Made by a program: the position numbers and the translations under genes. 7,816 nt of DNA, from assembly GCA_945868555.1 (NCBI GenBank), contig CAMBMC010000101.1, forward strand, positions 1 to 7,816. Direction: 5' to 3'. Positions 1 through 5,865 of this stretch are shown in pieces (the first letter of the stretch is position 1; the number at the start of each line of letters is the position of its first letter). This DNA is from Chitinophaga pinensis (GTDB lineage Bacteria > Bacteroidota > Bacteroidia > Flavobacteriales_D > Crocinitomicaceae). Below the pieces are notes generated by a model, which saw only the letters and a list, made by a program, of their open reading frames with translations, had not been told where the DNA came from and did no database searches.

Positions 1-720
1 ATTCATGATCATGACGATGCGAACAGTCGCGTCGGCGCTTAAAGTTACGTGACCAGATGATGGGTTTGGATATACACTGATGTTACTTGATACGGTAGAA
101 CCATCCCCCCCTATGATATATGGGTTGTCCAATACCGCGATAACGGGAGCGTTTGGTTCTTTTATTTCAAATTTTCTAGAGGTACTGCATCCATTCGCAT
201 TTGTAATGGTTACGGCATAGAATCCTGCACTTAAGCCCGTCTGATCTTCATTCGTAACAACGAGGCTGTTCATGTTGGTTGGGTTCATGTCTTCCCAGAA
301 ATAAGTGGTGTCGATTTCATTTACAATTAGATTGATGCTTCCGTCGGAACCTTGAAAGGTACTTGCGTTGTTCACAACAGATGATACCTGCAAGTCTAAG
401 GCATCGACTAAGTTTACTTGTGCAGTGACAAAAGAAATTGAATCATCGGCAATGTTGAACGTGTATGTTCCTGCGCTGAGAGCTCCAACCTCAATGATGT
501 TTCCATCAATAATTTGATTATTCACAGTATATGGACCTTTTCCCCCTCCGATAGAGATGTATATTTTTCCATTTTGATCACCGTGACAAAGCGGTGACTT
601 CTTGTCAATTTCTAATTTTAATGGATTTTTTGATGCTCCAATTACTGTTGTTAATTGTGCGCTAGCTTGAAATGCTGTAGTAAGAAGTCCTGCTGCGAAT
701 AAAATGTTTTTAGTTTTCAT
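1..720 (-). CDS. Exported SprB-repeat protein with T9SS sorting domain (3' end outside window)
   Basis: Seen: an open frame runs from ATG at 720 to the window edge (240 codons, no stop). Residues 1-21 are a signal peptide (MKTKNILFAAGLL, ending ASA before Q22). Two SprB-like modules follow: residues 44-66, with Cys45, DQNG and GGGKGPY, and residues 119-185, with GSDGSI, EDQTGLSAG and NANGCS. At 214-222 the sequence ISVYPNPSSG begins a type A Por secretion C-terminal sorting domain, of which roughly 50 residues are probably missing to the left. Known: SprB-type repeats occur in Bacteroidota surface proteins such as the gliding adhesin SprB, and this sorting domain directs export by the type IX system. 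Inferred: a small secreted or surface-anchored protein of unknown binding target. It is paralogous to the gene at 810-1469, begins 89 nt after it with no terminator seen, and is probably co-transcribed with it. Confidence 0.88.
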   Translation of the reverse strand, partial: MKTKNILFAAGLLTTAFQASAQLTTVIGASKNPLKLEIDKKSPLCHGDQNGKIYISIGGGKGPYTVNNQIIDGNIIEVGALSAGTYTFNIADDSISFVTAQVNLVDALDLQVSSVVNNASTFQGSDGSINLIVNEIDTTYFWEDMNPTNMNSLVVTNEDQTGLSAGFYAVTITNANGCSTSRKFEIKEPNAPVIAVLDNPYIIGGDGSTVSSNISVYPNPSSGHVTLSADATVRIVMIMN

Positions 721-809
721 AATACTGTTTTTAAAAGGTGTGTGTTTAATTGTTAATTTTTTTTTAATCGTTGTGATGACGTTGTGTGTATGAGTGGTTA
801 ATCTATTAA

Positions 810-1469
810 TTAATTGGAAGAGCCTCCGTTTGCATTGTTTGCTCCGTTGATATTTGGGTTAAAACTTGGCAATGTACCGCCGCCATTTGTTCCCGTTGTT
901 CCTTGTGGCGCTTGACCTACGATAAATCGTTTGTTGGTTTCGCAACCATTTGGGTCGGTAACAGTGACTGCATATACACCAGCGATCAGTCCAGTTTGAT
1001 CTTGTTGAGTTGGCACAAGTCCGGATCCATCAGGTGTTGTCCAGTTGTACATTACTCCTGGATAAGATACCGTTAAATCAATTTCACCATTGTTACCCCC
1101 ATACGTGCTAACATCTGTTACAGATGCGTCCATTTCTAGTTGAAGGGGAGAAACCAACAATACCTCTGTAGTAGAATTTGTTAGTAAAGTATCGGTAATG
1201 TAAAAGCTGTATTGCCCACCCACGAGGTTTGTCACTTGGAAGGATGTCCCAACGATTTCGAGACCATTCACGAAGTATGGCGGGAATCCACCCGTGATGT
1301 CAATGTTGATGACGCCATCATTGCTTCCAAAGCAAGAAGGGTTTGCATGAACCATTTGCACAGACATAGGAATTTTATCCTGAGTGATCTGAGCTGATGA
1401 GGAAAAGGCTGAGAACAGAAATGTTACTGTAAAAAGACCTGTAGCGAAAATGAATTGTTTTGTTTTCAT
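810..1469 (-). CDS. Exported SprB-repeat protein, paralogue without a sorting domain
   Basis: 219 residues. Seen: a signal peptide at residues 1-26 (KTKQFIFATGLFTVTFLFS, ending SSSA before Q27). Two SprB-like modules follow: about 43-95, with PSCFGSNDG and ITGGFPPYFVNG, and about 119-185, with YGGNNGEIDLTV, QDQTGL, GVYAVTVTDPNGC. The tail from 187 is Gly/Asn/Thr-rich and low in complexity (GTNGGG, NGANNANGGSSN). The architecture matches the neighbour at 1-720 module by module, so the pair arose by tandem duplication. Odd point: the neighbour has a YPNP sorting domain, but this protein ends after SFNPNING with nothing resembling one, and no remnant is visible in the 89 nt after the stop. It is therefore predicted to cross the inner membrane by Sec; whether it leaves the periplasm is unclear. 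Its ligand and role are unknown. It is the first gene of the pair, and the candidate promoter at 1523-1553 lies upstream. Confidence 0.85.
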   Translation of the reverse strand: MKTKQFIFATGLFTVTFLFSAFSSSAQITQDKIPMSVQMVHANPSCFGSNDGVINIDITGGFPPYFVNGLEIVGTSFQVTNLVGGQYSFYITDTLLTNSTTEVLLVSPLQLEMDASVTDVSTYGGNNGEIDLTVSYPGVMYNWTTPDGSGLVPTQQDQTGLIAGVYAVTVTDPNGCETNKRFIVGQAPQGTTGTNGGGTLPSFNPNINGANNANGGSSN

Positions 1470-1522
1470 AACTGTGTGTTTTGTGTGTGTCGTTTTTAAA
1501 TGTTTTATGTCTTTCGACGAAA

Positions 1523-1553
1523 CAAAGGTTCACACATTCCAACGGCCATGAAA
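1523..1553 (-). promoter_or_regulatory. Candidate Bacteroidota-type promoter for the SprB-repeat pair
   Basis: On the minus strand AACCTTTG (1530-1523) resembles the Bacteroidota -7 element TAnnTTTG with one mismatch. TTTC (1553-1550) lies exactly 19 nt upstream, where the -33 TTTG/TTG element is expected. The site is 53 nt upstream of the ATG at 1469. Both elements are imperfect, so this is a spacing-supported guess. Confidence 0.33.
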
Positions 1554-1687
1554 GTATTTAAAGGTCGGAGTGCTTCAATTTCAGTGCAAGCGCTCAGTAG
1601 GCCCTAAGTAGTTTTACGCAAACAGGGGGCGATTTGAATGAAAAATTGATAATGAAGGATGAAAATGGAGGAGAGTTAAAAATGAAT

Positions 1688-1922
1688 AATTACGAATTAC
1701 GAATTACTTCAATTAATCTAAACAAATCGAAGATCGATTAAGTCTTTTAGCGCAGCGGTCTTTTGTCTTGCAGTCAGCCGCGGCTGACGGGTCTTTTGTC
1801 CAATTACGAATTACTTCAATTAATCTAAACAATTTGAAGATCGATCAAGTCTTTTAGCGCAGCGGTCTTTTGTCTTGCAGTCAGCCGCGGCTGACGGGTC
1901 TTTTGTCCAGTTACGAATTACG
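1688..1922. repeat. 107-bp tandem duplication with GC palindrome and AATTACG heptamers
   Basis: Unit 1 is 1695-1801 and unit 2 is 1802-1908; they differ at 3 of 107 positions. A partial third start (AGTTACGAATTACG) lies at 1909-1922. The array is preceded by an extra AATTACG heptamer at 1688-1694, so heptamers sit at both ends and at the junction. Each unit contains three GTCTTTT words and a 16-bp perfect palindrome, GTCAGCCGCGGCTGAC, at 1773-1788 and 1880-1895. The palindrome could fold into a strong stem on either strand. There is no ORF, no terminal inverted repeat and no transposase, so it looks like a non-autonomous dispersed intergenic (REP-like) element that was duplicated locally, perhaps by slippage between heptamers. 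It may act as a transcription stop or 3' stabiliser for the operon that ends at 1933. Confidence 0.9.
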
Positions 1923-1932
1923 CAGGCTGTTC

Positions 1933-2262
1933 TTAATAATCTTTCCCCTTTTCATTGAGCAAGACCATCGCTTCGTTCCATGTTGGTAGCTGATCTGCTT
2001 CAAATCCGTAAGTTCTGCCGGTGGCAATTTTATGGAACGCTTTCATGGCTTTTAGGTGAGCACCACTGCGCATAAACCCCAACATGACTTCGCGACTTTC
2101 CCAAGACGTCATGGTGCATTGAGTGCCATTAACTCGTTTCGCAGCGACGCTCAAACTTCCTTTTGCTAGTTGTGCCTGGCGGAAGCTTGGAATGGCCAAG
2201 ACCCAAAATCTGAAGTAACTGACAATGCCCTTGGGCTTCAATTGCGTCAGGGAGATGTACAT
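1933..2262 (-). CDS. Small ferredoxin-fold protein, ABM/DUF3291/CrtA-like
   Basis: 109 residues. No catalytic function can be assigned. Seen: an N-terminal strand-like segment (MYISLTQL), a region around 19-24 (RFWVLAIP), then TQCTMTSWESREVMLGFMRSG at 47-67, followed by AHLKAMKAFHKIATGRTYGF and a late TWNEA motif at 94-98. The combination of T-x-T-x-W-E, an F-M-x-S-G-A-H-x-x-A-M helix and a W-x-x-A end is, from memory, typical of the dimeric alpha/beta-barrel proteins grouped with antibiotic-biosynthesis monooxygenases, DUF3291 and spheroidene monooxygenase (CrtA). The length suits a single such domain. No signal peptide or membrane segment is seen, so it is probably cytoplasmic. The ATG lies 3 nt after the stop of the SPFH gene, so the two are almost certainly translated from one mRNA. 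Pairing with a membrane scaffold does not by itself reveal the substrate. Confidence 0.75.
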   Translation of the reverse strand: MYISLTQLKPKGIVSYFRFWVLAIPSFRQAQLAKGSLSVAAKRVNGTQCTMTSWESREVMLGFMRSGAHLKAMKAFHKIATGRTYGFEADQLPTWNEAMVLLNEKGKDY

Positions 2263-2265
2263 GCC

Positions 2266-3204
2266 TTATTTCTTTTTCTCTTTGATCTCAGCACTCAGCA
2301 TGGATTGGATTTGACGCATGGTCGTGTCCATTCCTGCAGGACTACCGTCCAAAAAGATGGTATTTCCCTTACCGTATTCTGCAAAGTTTTTGATCGCCTC
2401 AGTCCACATCGAGAACAAAATCACATTGGTATCTAGGTTGGCTTGCTTCATCTCTTCAGCCGCCTCGCTCATCCCTTTTGCTACTTCTTGACGGAACAGG
2501 GCAACACCCTGACCACGCAACATGGCCGCTTCTTTTTCCGCTAGCGCTGCAATTTTAATCGCATTCCCATCTGCTTCTGCCGCCTTTGTTTTTGTAATCA
2601 ACAAGGCCTGACCTTCATTTTCAGCTGCTGCCTTCAGGTTGTTCGATGCAACAACCTTACTCATGCTTTCGATGATCGCAGCATCAAAGGTGATGTCATT
2701 GATTTGAAGGTCCAACAAGTGAAACCCCCACGACTCTAAGGTGGTGTCGATTTGTTCTTTTACATTGTCCACCAATTCGTGACGAAGTCCCAAAATCTCA
2801 GATTGCTTCTGGCTGGCCACATACGAACGAATAGATCCTTCAATGGTGCGAATCAAGGCCTGCATAAAATCTTTGTTGCTGATAAACTTGAAAGCTACCT
2901 TCTTGATTGTATCCTCCTGCTCATCCATTACGCTGTAAAGCAACATGCTTTTAAAATAGACATTGGCTTGGTCGATTGTTACCGCTTGAAACTCCATTTC
3001 AATACTTTGGTTTTGTATGGAAATGCGTTTGAATACCTTTTCAATAAATGGAATTTTTAAACGCAACCCGGGATGTAAAACACGACGGTATTTGCCAAAC
3101 ATAGTGATCACAGCAATTGATCCTTGCGAAACGGTTAATAATCCACTAAGAATAACAATTACGACCAGCCCGAGTGCAATAAGGGGAAATTCCATATTTT
3201 CCAT
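2266..3204 (-). CDS. SPFH/band-7 (stomatin-prohibitin-flotillin family) membrane protein
   Basis: 312 residues. Seen: one N-terminal membrane helix at about 7-24 (FPLIALGLVVIVILSGLL), then an SPFH domain at about 25-185 with the characteristic QGSIAVITMFGKYRRVLHPGL and LKIPFIEKV, and TLESWGFHLLDLQINDI near its end. An Ala/Glu/Lys-rich, probably coiled-coil region follows at about 190-255 (AAAENEGQALLITKTKAAEA, AALAEKEAAMLRGQG), and the tail is charged (KEKKK). Known: SPFH proteins form large membrane-bound oligomers that organise membrane microdomains or modulate proteases. This one lacks a second membrane span and is closer to stomatin/flotillin than to a paired HflK/HflC arrangement; no NfeD-like partner or protease is adjacent. 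The start at 3204 precedes a second in-frame ATG at 3195 (MENMEFPL), and either would keep the membrane helix intact. It is the first gene of a two-gene operon with 1933-2262. Confidence 0.93.
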   Translation of the reverse strand: MENMEFPLIALGLVVIVILSGLLTVSQGSIAVITMFGKYRRVLHPGLRLKIPFIEKVFKRISIQNQSIEMEFQAVTIDQANVYFKSMLLYSVMDEQEDTIKKVAFKFISNKDFMQALIRTIEGSIRSYVASQKQSEILGLRHELVDNVKEQIDTTLESWGFHLLDLQINDITFDAAIIESMSKVVASNNLKAAAENEGQALLITKTKAAEADGNAIKIAALAEKEAAMLRGQGVALFRQEVAKGMSEAAEEMKQANLDTNVILFSMWTEAIKNFAEYGKGNTIFLDGSPAGMDTTMRQIQSMLSAEIKEKKK

Positions 3205-3331
3205 ATTCTATTTTTTTTGAGTATGTGTAAATGTAAGCATAAAGAGGGGACTGTTTCGGTGAAAATGAACAAGGAATAAAACTTAATTTCACACGTATAG
3301 AATTTTAACACCGCGCAATTAACTTGTCAAA

Positions 3332-3724
3332 ATGAATTTAGAGATCAATACATACAATTCCAATCAAATAGCTGAATATCAAGAAATTTGTTCGTTTCTT
3401 GAGTCCGAGATAAACAAGGAACTTACAGAAGCAGAAAGCAAGATTTGGCACGCTCACCCCGTTTGGTTTCTCGGTGGGAATCCGATTGTTGGCTAAAGCA
3501 AGCAAAAGCCAGGCATCCGTTTGATGTTTTGGAGTGGGTCCGATTTTGAAGAAGAGGGATTGATTGTGCGGCCTGGAAAGTTCAAAGATGCTTCTATTTT
3601 GTACAACAGCATTGCTGAAATAGATGCCGAAGCCTTAAACCGATGGTTGAAAAAATCCCGAGATATTCAGTGGGACTATAAGAATATCGTGAAGAACAGA
3701 GGTAAACTTGAGCGCATAAAGTAA
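3332..3724 (+). pseudogene. DUF1801-like gene interrupted by one in-frame TAA
   Basis: A single frame runs from ATG 3332 to TAA 3722-3724 (130 codons before the final stop) and is broken only by TAA at 3494-3496. Before it: 54 residues starting MNLEINTYNS and ending HPVWFLGGNPIVG. After it: SKQKPGIRLMFWSGSDFEEE, then RPGKFKDASILYNSIAEID, RWLKKSRDIQWDYKNIV and KGKLERIK-like RGKLERIK. Both halves match, from memory, the DUF1801 (YdhG-like) family, whose members are usually about 120-140 residues. The family normally reads GYSK here, so the stop most simply replaces a Tyr codon (TAT/TAC to TAA) by one substitution. The rest of the frame is undamaged, so the lesion is recent or is a sequencing error. 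Restart at TTG 3521 or ATG 3524 would give only a C-terminal half. It is the only plus-strand gene and diverges from the SPFH gene. The family's biochemical role is not established. Confidence 0.82.
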
Positions 3725-3753
3725 CATGAACACAAGGGACGAACACAAAGAAC

Positions 3754-3774
3754 GCATGGCAAAAATTACCATGC
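3754..3774. repeat. Short inverted repeat between convergent ORFs
   Basis: GCATGG (3754-3759) and CCATGC (3769-3774) form a 6-bp perfect stem with a 9-nt AT-rich loop. It lies between the plus-strand broken gene (ends 3724) and the minus-strand 40-residue ORF (ends 3827), where a bidirectional terminator would be useful. There is no T-tract on either side, so a terminator role is only possible. Confidence 0.25.
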
Positions 3775-3826
3775 ATCCTTGTATCCACTTTAAATATCTT
3801 ACGTGAGCCAAAGGGTCTGTAGTCGT

Positions 3827-3949
3827 TCAGTCTGCTTCGCGAAATGCAAATGGGTTCAGTTTTGGGGTCTCCTCCTCTTGGCTTTTTTCGGCATCACTGT
3901 GTTTCGGAACATGCCCAAAATTAGGATTCACTGAAGAAGGATTTTTCAT
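3827..3949 (-). CDS. Hypothetical 40-residue hydrophilic protein
   Basis: ATG at 3949 to TGA at 3827 encodes MKNPSSVNPNFGHVPKHSDA followed by an acidic stretch (EKSQEEETPK) and the end LNPFAFREAD. No signal peptide, membrane segment, cysteine or recognisable domain is present. Composition is rich in Asn, Pro, Glu and Lys and looks like a short soluble or disordered peptide rather than random AT-rich read-through, but length alone cannot prove it is translated. It begins 87 nt after the end of the 34-residue membrane-protein ORF on the same strand and could be the third gene of that cluster. The ATG directly follows a GC palindrome, AGCCGCGGCT (3952-3961), which could form structure at the ribosome-binding region. 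No homologue is recognised. Confidence 0.42.
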   Translation of the reverse strand: MKNPSSVNPNFGHVPKHSDAEKSQEEETPKLNPFAFREAD

Positions 3950-4036
3950 TTAGCCGCGGCTTACCACTTATTATTTAGGGATATGAAAAGCGCTAAACGA
4001 CAAATTTTTAGCAGGAATGATTCAGGATGATTGCAA

Positions 4037-4141
4037 TCAATCCTTTTTATCCTTTTTATTTGAGCGATAGATATTCCATACTGTGAGGGCCATGTATGAA
4101 GAGAATATCACGAACCCCGTGATGTACATTGAAATACTCAT
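4037..4141 (-). CDS. 34-residue single-pass membrane protein
   Basis: ATG at 4141 to TGA at 4037 encodes MSISMYITGFVIFSSYMALT, then VWNIYRSNKKDKKD. Residues about 6-24 form one hydrophobic helix followed by a lysine-rich tail, which by the positive-inside rule would be cytoplasmic. The frame stays open further upstream to ATG 4243, but that longer start would overlap the 57-residue ORF over 101 nt and add a non-membrane N-terminus (GPNIQRTGQAQSCC) that reads like an out-of-frame shadow. ATG 4141 is preferred because it lies 1 nt after the TAA of the preceding gene, a normal coupling distance. No family is recognised; short proteins of this shape are often subunits or regulators of larger membrane complexes, which is only an inference here. 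Confidence 0.6.
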   Translation of the reverse strand: MSISMYITGFVIFSSYMALTVWNIYRSNKKDKKD

Positions 4142-4142
4142 T

Positions 4143-4316
4143 TTATGAATCTTTTCTGCGTTGTCTAATTGCAATGGCGAACAACAAGATTGTGCCTGGC
4201 CAGTGCGCTGAATATTGGGCCCCTTCAGTATTGCCAAAAACACCTAAACCAATGGAGTATAGCATGCAAATAAAGGCAAAAATTATAGGGTACCAAGTGT
4301 TAATAAATTTCATCAT
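4143..4316 (-). CDS. 57-residue hydrophobic membrane protein
   Basis: ATG at 4316 (or the adjacent ATG at 4313) to TAA at 4143. Seen: MMKFINTWYPIIFAFICMLY begins a membrane helix at about 9-28. A polar connection (GNTEGAQYSAHWPG) and a second hydrophobic run at about 41-50 (TILLFAIAI) follow, then a basic end (RQRRKDS). This suggests two membrane passes, or one pass plus a re-entrant segment, with the basic C-terminus in the cytoplasm. The stop is separated by a single nucleotide from the ATG of the 34-residue membrane ORF, so the two are very probably translated from one mRNA and may interact. The cluster begins 145 nt after pntB on the same strand, so read-through from pntAB is possible but unproven. 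No homologue is recognised. Confidence 0.62.
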   Translation of the reverse strand: MMKFINTWYPIIFAFICMLYSIGLGVFGNTEGAQYSAHWPGTILLFAIAIRQRRKDS

Positions 4317-4461
4317 CTGTATTTAAAAAATGTTTTGCAAATTACGTATAAATTCGAAGATTTCATGTCTGGAATTTAAATTTTGTATTATCATTTTCCC
4401 TTGGTATATGTGTAAGCTTCCCAAAAAAAATGAAACATCCAACATACACCAGGCATGATCA

Positions 4462-5859
4462 CTAATTTGATTTAAGGAATCCTAATAGTTTATCAACGCT
4501 TTCTTTGGCATCTCCGTAGAGCATTTGAGTATTGGATTTGTAAAACAGCGGATTCTCAACACCTGCGTAGCCCGCAGACATTGATCTTTTCATGATGATT
4601 ACTTGTTCCGCTTTCCACGCCTTGATCACGGGCATTCCGTAAATAGGACTATTCGGATCGTCTTCCGCTCCAGGATTTACAATGTCATTTGCTCCAATTA
4701 CCATGACAACATCTGTACTAGACATGTCATCATTTATTTCATCCATTTCCATCACAATATCATATGGTACATTTGCTTCAGCCAATAAAACATTCATGTG
4801 TCCGGGAAGACGACCGGCTACAGGGTGTATGGCAAATCGAACGGTTTTTCCTGATTTCTGCAATTCTTGAACCATGTCATAAATGGGGAATTGTGCTTTT
4901 GCTACCGCCATTCCATAACCAGGAACGACAACAATTGTTTTTGCATCTTTCAGTAATTCGGAAACTTCCTCGTGGTTCAAAGATGTAATTTCTCCCTCAA
5001 TTACAGATGTTTCTGAACTAGAAGGCACTGTTCCAAAACCTCCGAGAATAACCGAAACAAAAGATCTATTCATTGCTTTACACATAATTATGGACAGAAT
5101 TGCCCCAGAACTACCCACTAATGCTCCTGTAATAATTAACAAATCATTTCCGAGCATGAACCCTGCCGATGAAGCCGCCCATCCTGAATATGAATTTAAC
5201 ATGGAAACGACAACAGGCATGTCTGCTCCACCAATAGCCATGACTAAAAAATAGCCAATTAGTCCGGCAATCAATGTCATTGCGACAAGGTAGTTCAACC
5301 CAAAATCGCTCTCAGATCGCACAAAAAACACACCTAGTATGATACAAACAATAACCAAAAAGATGTTAAGCAAATGACGGCCTTTAAATAGCAAAGATTT
5401 GCTTGAAATTTTTCCTTCTAGCTTACCCCAAGCGACGATTGACCCTGTGAATGTTATTGCACCAATAAAAACACCAATAAAAATTTCTATGAGATGTATT
5501 GTTTTTTCTGTGGCTGTTAATTCCTCAACGCCTATATTCAGGTATGAACCAATGCCTACAAGAACCGCTGATAAACCAACAAAACTGTGGAGAATGGCAA
5601 CCAATTGAGGCATAGATTCCATTTTCACTCGTCGAGCTAAAACAATCCCAATAAAGGATGCTGTCACCATAGCCAAGATGATGTAAATGTGGCCTTCTAC
5701 ATTTCCCCCAAAAACAGTAGCTGCAATAGCTACCATCATTCCAAGTATTCCGTAAAGCACACCCCGTTTAGAAGAGGCAATAGAAGATAATCCACCTAGA
5801 CTAAGGATGAATAAAATGCTTGCAAACACATATGCTGCTGTTTGTATTCCTGAAGTCAT
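4462..5859 (-). CDS. pntB: NAD(P) transhydrogenase subunit beta
   Basis: 465 residues, close to E. coli PntB (462). It provides most of the proton-conducting membrane domain (dII) and the NADP(H)-binding domain (dIII) of the inner-membrane enzyme that converts NADH + NADP+ to NAD+ + NADPH using the proton gradient. Seen: a run of hydrophobic helices over about 1-270. LHSFVGLSAVLVG places His91 at the position of the E. coli proton-channel His91, and GADMPVVVSMLNSYSGWAA puts Asp213 and Asn222 at their E. coli positions. The dIII domain spans about 290-465 with VVPGYGMAVAKAQ (311-323), GRLPGHMNVLLAEANVPYD, IGANDIVNPGAEDDPNSPIY and KRSMSAGYAGVENPLFY (424-440). It starts 6 nt after the pntA stop, so the two are co-translated. 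It looks intact. No clear terminator was found in the 145 nt after its TAG. Confidence 0.98.
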   Translation of the reverse strand: MTSGIQTAAYVFASILFILSLGGLSSIASSKRGVLYGILGMMVAIAATVFGGNVEGHIYIILAMVTASFIGIVLARRVKMESMPQLVAILHSFVGLSAVLVGIGSYLNIGVEELTATEKTIHLIEIFIGVFIGAITFTGSIVAWGKLEGKISSKSLLFKGRHLLNIFLVIVCIILGVFFVRSESDFGLNYLVAMTLIAGLIGYFLVMAIGGADMPVVVSMLNSYSGWAASSAGFMLGNDLLIITGALVGSSGAILSIIMCKAMNRSFVSVILGGFGTVPSSSETSVIEGEITSLNHEEVSELLKDAKTIVVVPGYGMAVAKAQFPIYDMVQELQKSGKTVRFAIHPVAGRLPGHMNVLLAEANVPYDIVMEMDEINDDMSSTDVVMVIGANDIVNPGAEDDPNSPIYGMPVIKAWKAEQVIIMKRSMSAGYAGVENPLFYKSNTQMLYGDAKESVDKLLGFLKSN

Positions 5860-5865
5860 GATGAA

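Larger units (their letters stand above)
1470..1932. other. 463-bp non-coding interval between two minus-strand operons
   Basis: No coding potential was recognised. The right-hand half (1688-1922) is a tandem repeat described separately, ending 10 nt from the stop codon at 1933. The left-hand part carries the candidate promoter at 1523-1553 and otherwise unassigned AT-rich sequence. The repeat probably also forms the 3' end of transcripts from 1933-3204, because no other terminator-like hairpin was seen there. Confidence 0.6.

Noticed and set aside
1212..1397. Plus-strand 61-codon frame opposite the SprB-repeat gene
   Set aside because: It lies wholly antisense to a well-supported exported protein and has no recognisable features.
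1688..1922. CRISPR array or integron attC site
   Set aside because: There are only two 107-bp near-identical units without variable spacers, and no attC core motifs, integrase or cas genes.
3494..3496. Programmed recoding of the TAA in the DUF1801-like gene
   Set aside because: TAA is not a selenocysteine codon, no read-through context or downstream hairpin was seen, and a simple Tyr-to-stop mutation explains it.
3869..3881. 13-bp match CTCCTCCTCTTGG with 7677-7689, suggesting a second copy of the cassette spacer
   Set aside because: A 13-bp match in 7.8 kb is expected by chance at a fair rate. Similarity stops on both sides, and the site is inside the 40-residue ORF.
4142..4243. Longer start (ATG 4243) for the 34-residue membrane ORF, giving 68 residues
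   Set aside because: It would overlap the 57-residue membrane ORF by about 100 nt, and the extra N-terminus looks like an out-of-frame reading of that gene.
4317..4461. Strong terminator after pntB or clear promoter for the small membrane ORFs
   Set aside because: No stem with a T-tract was found, and the best promoter-like string (GTAATTTG) misses the -7 consensus at more than one base and has no matching -33 element.
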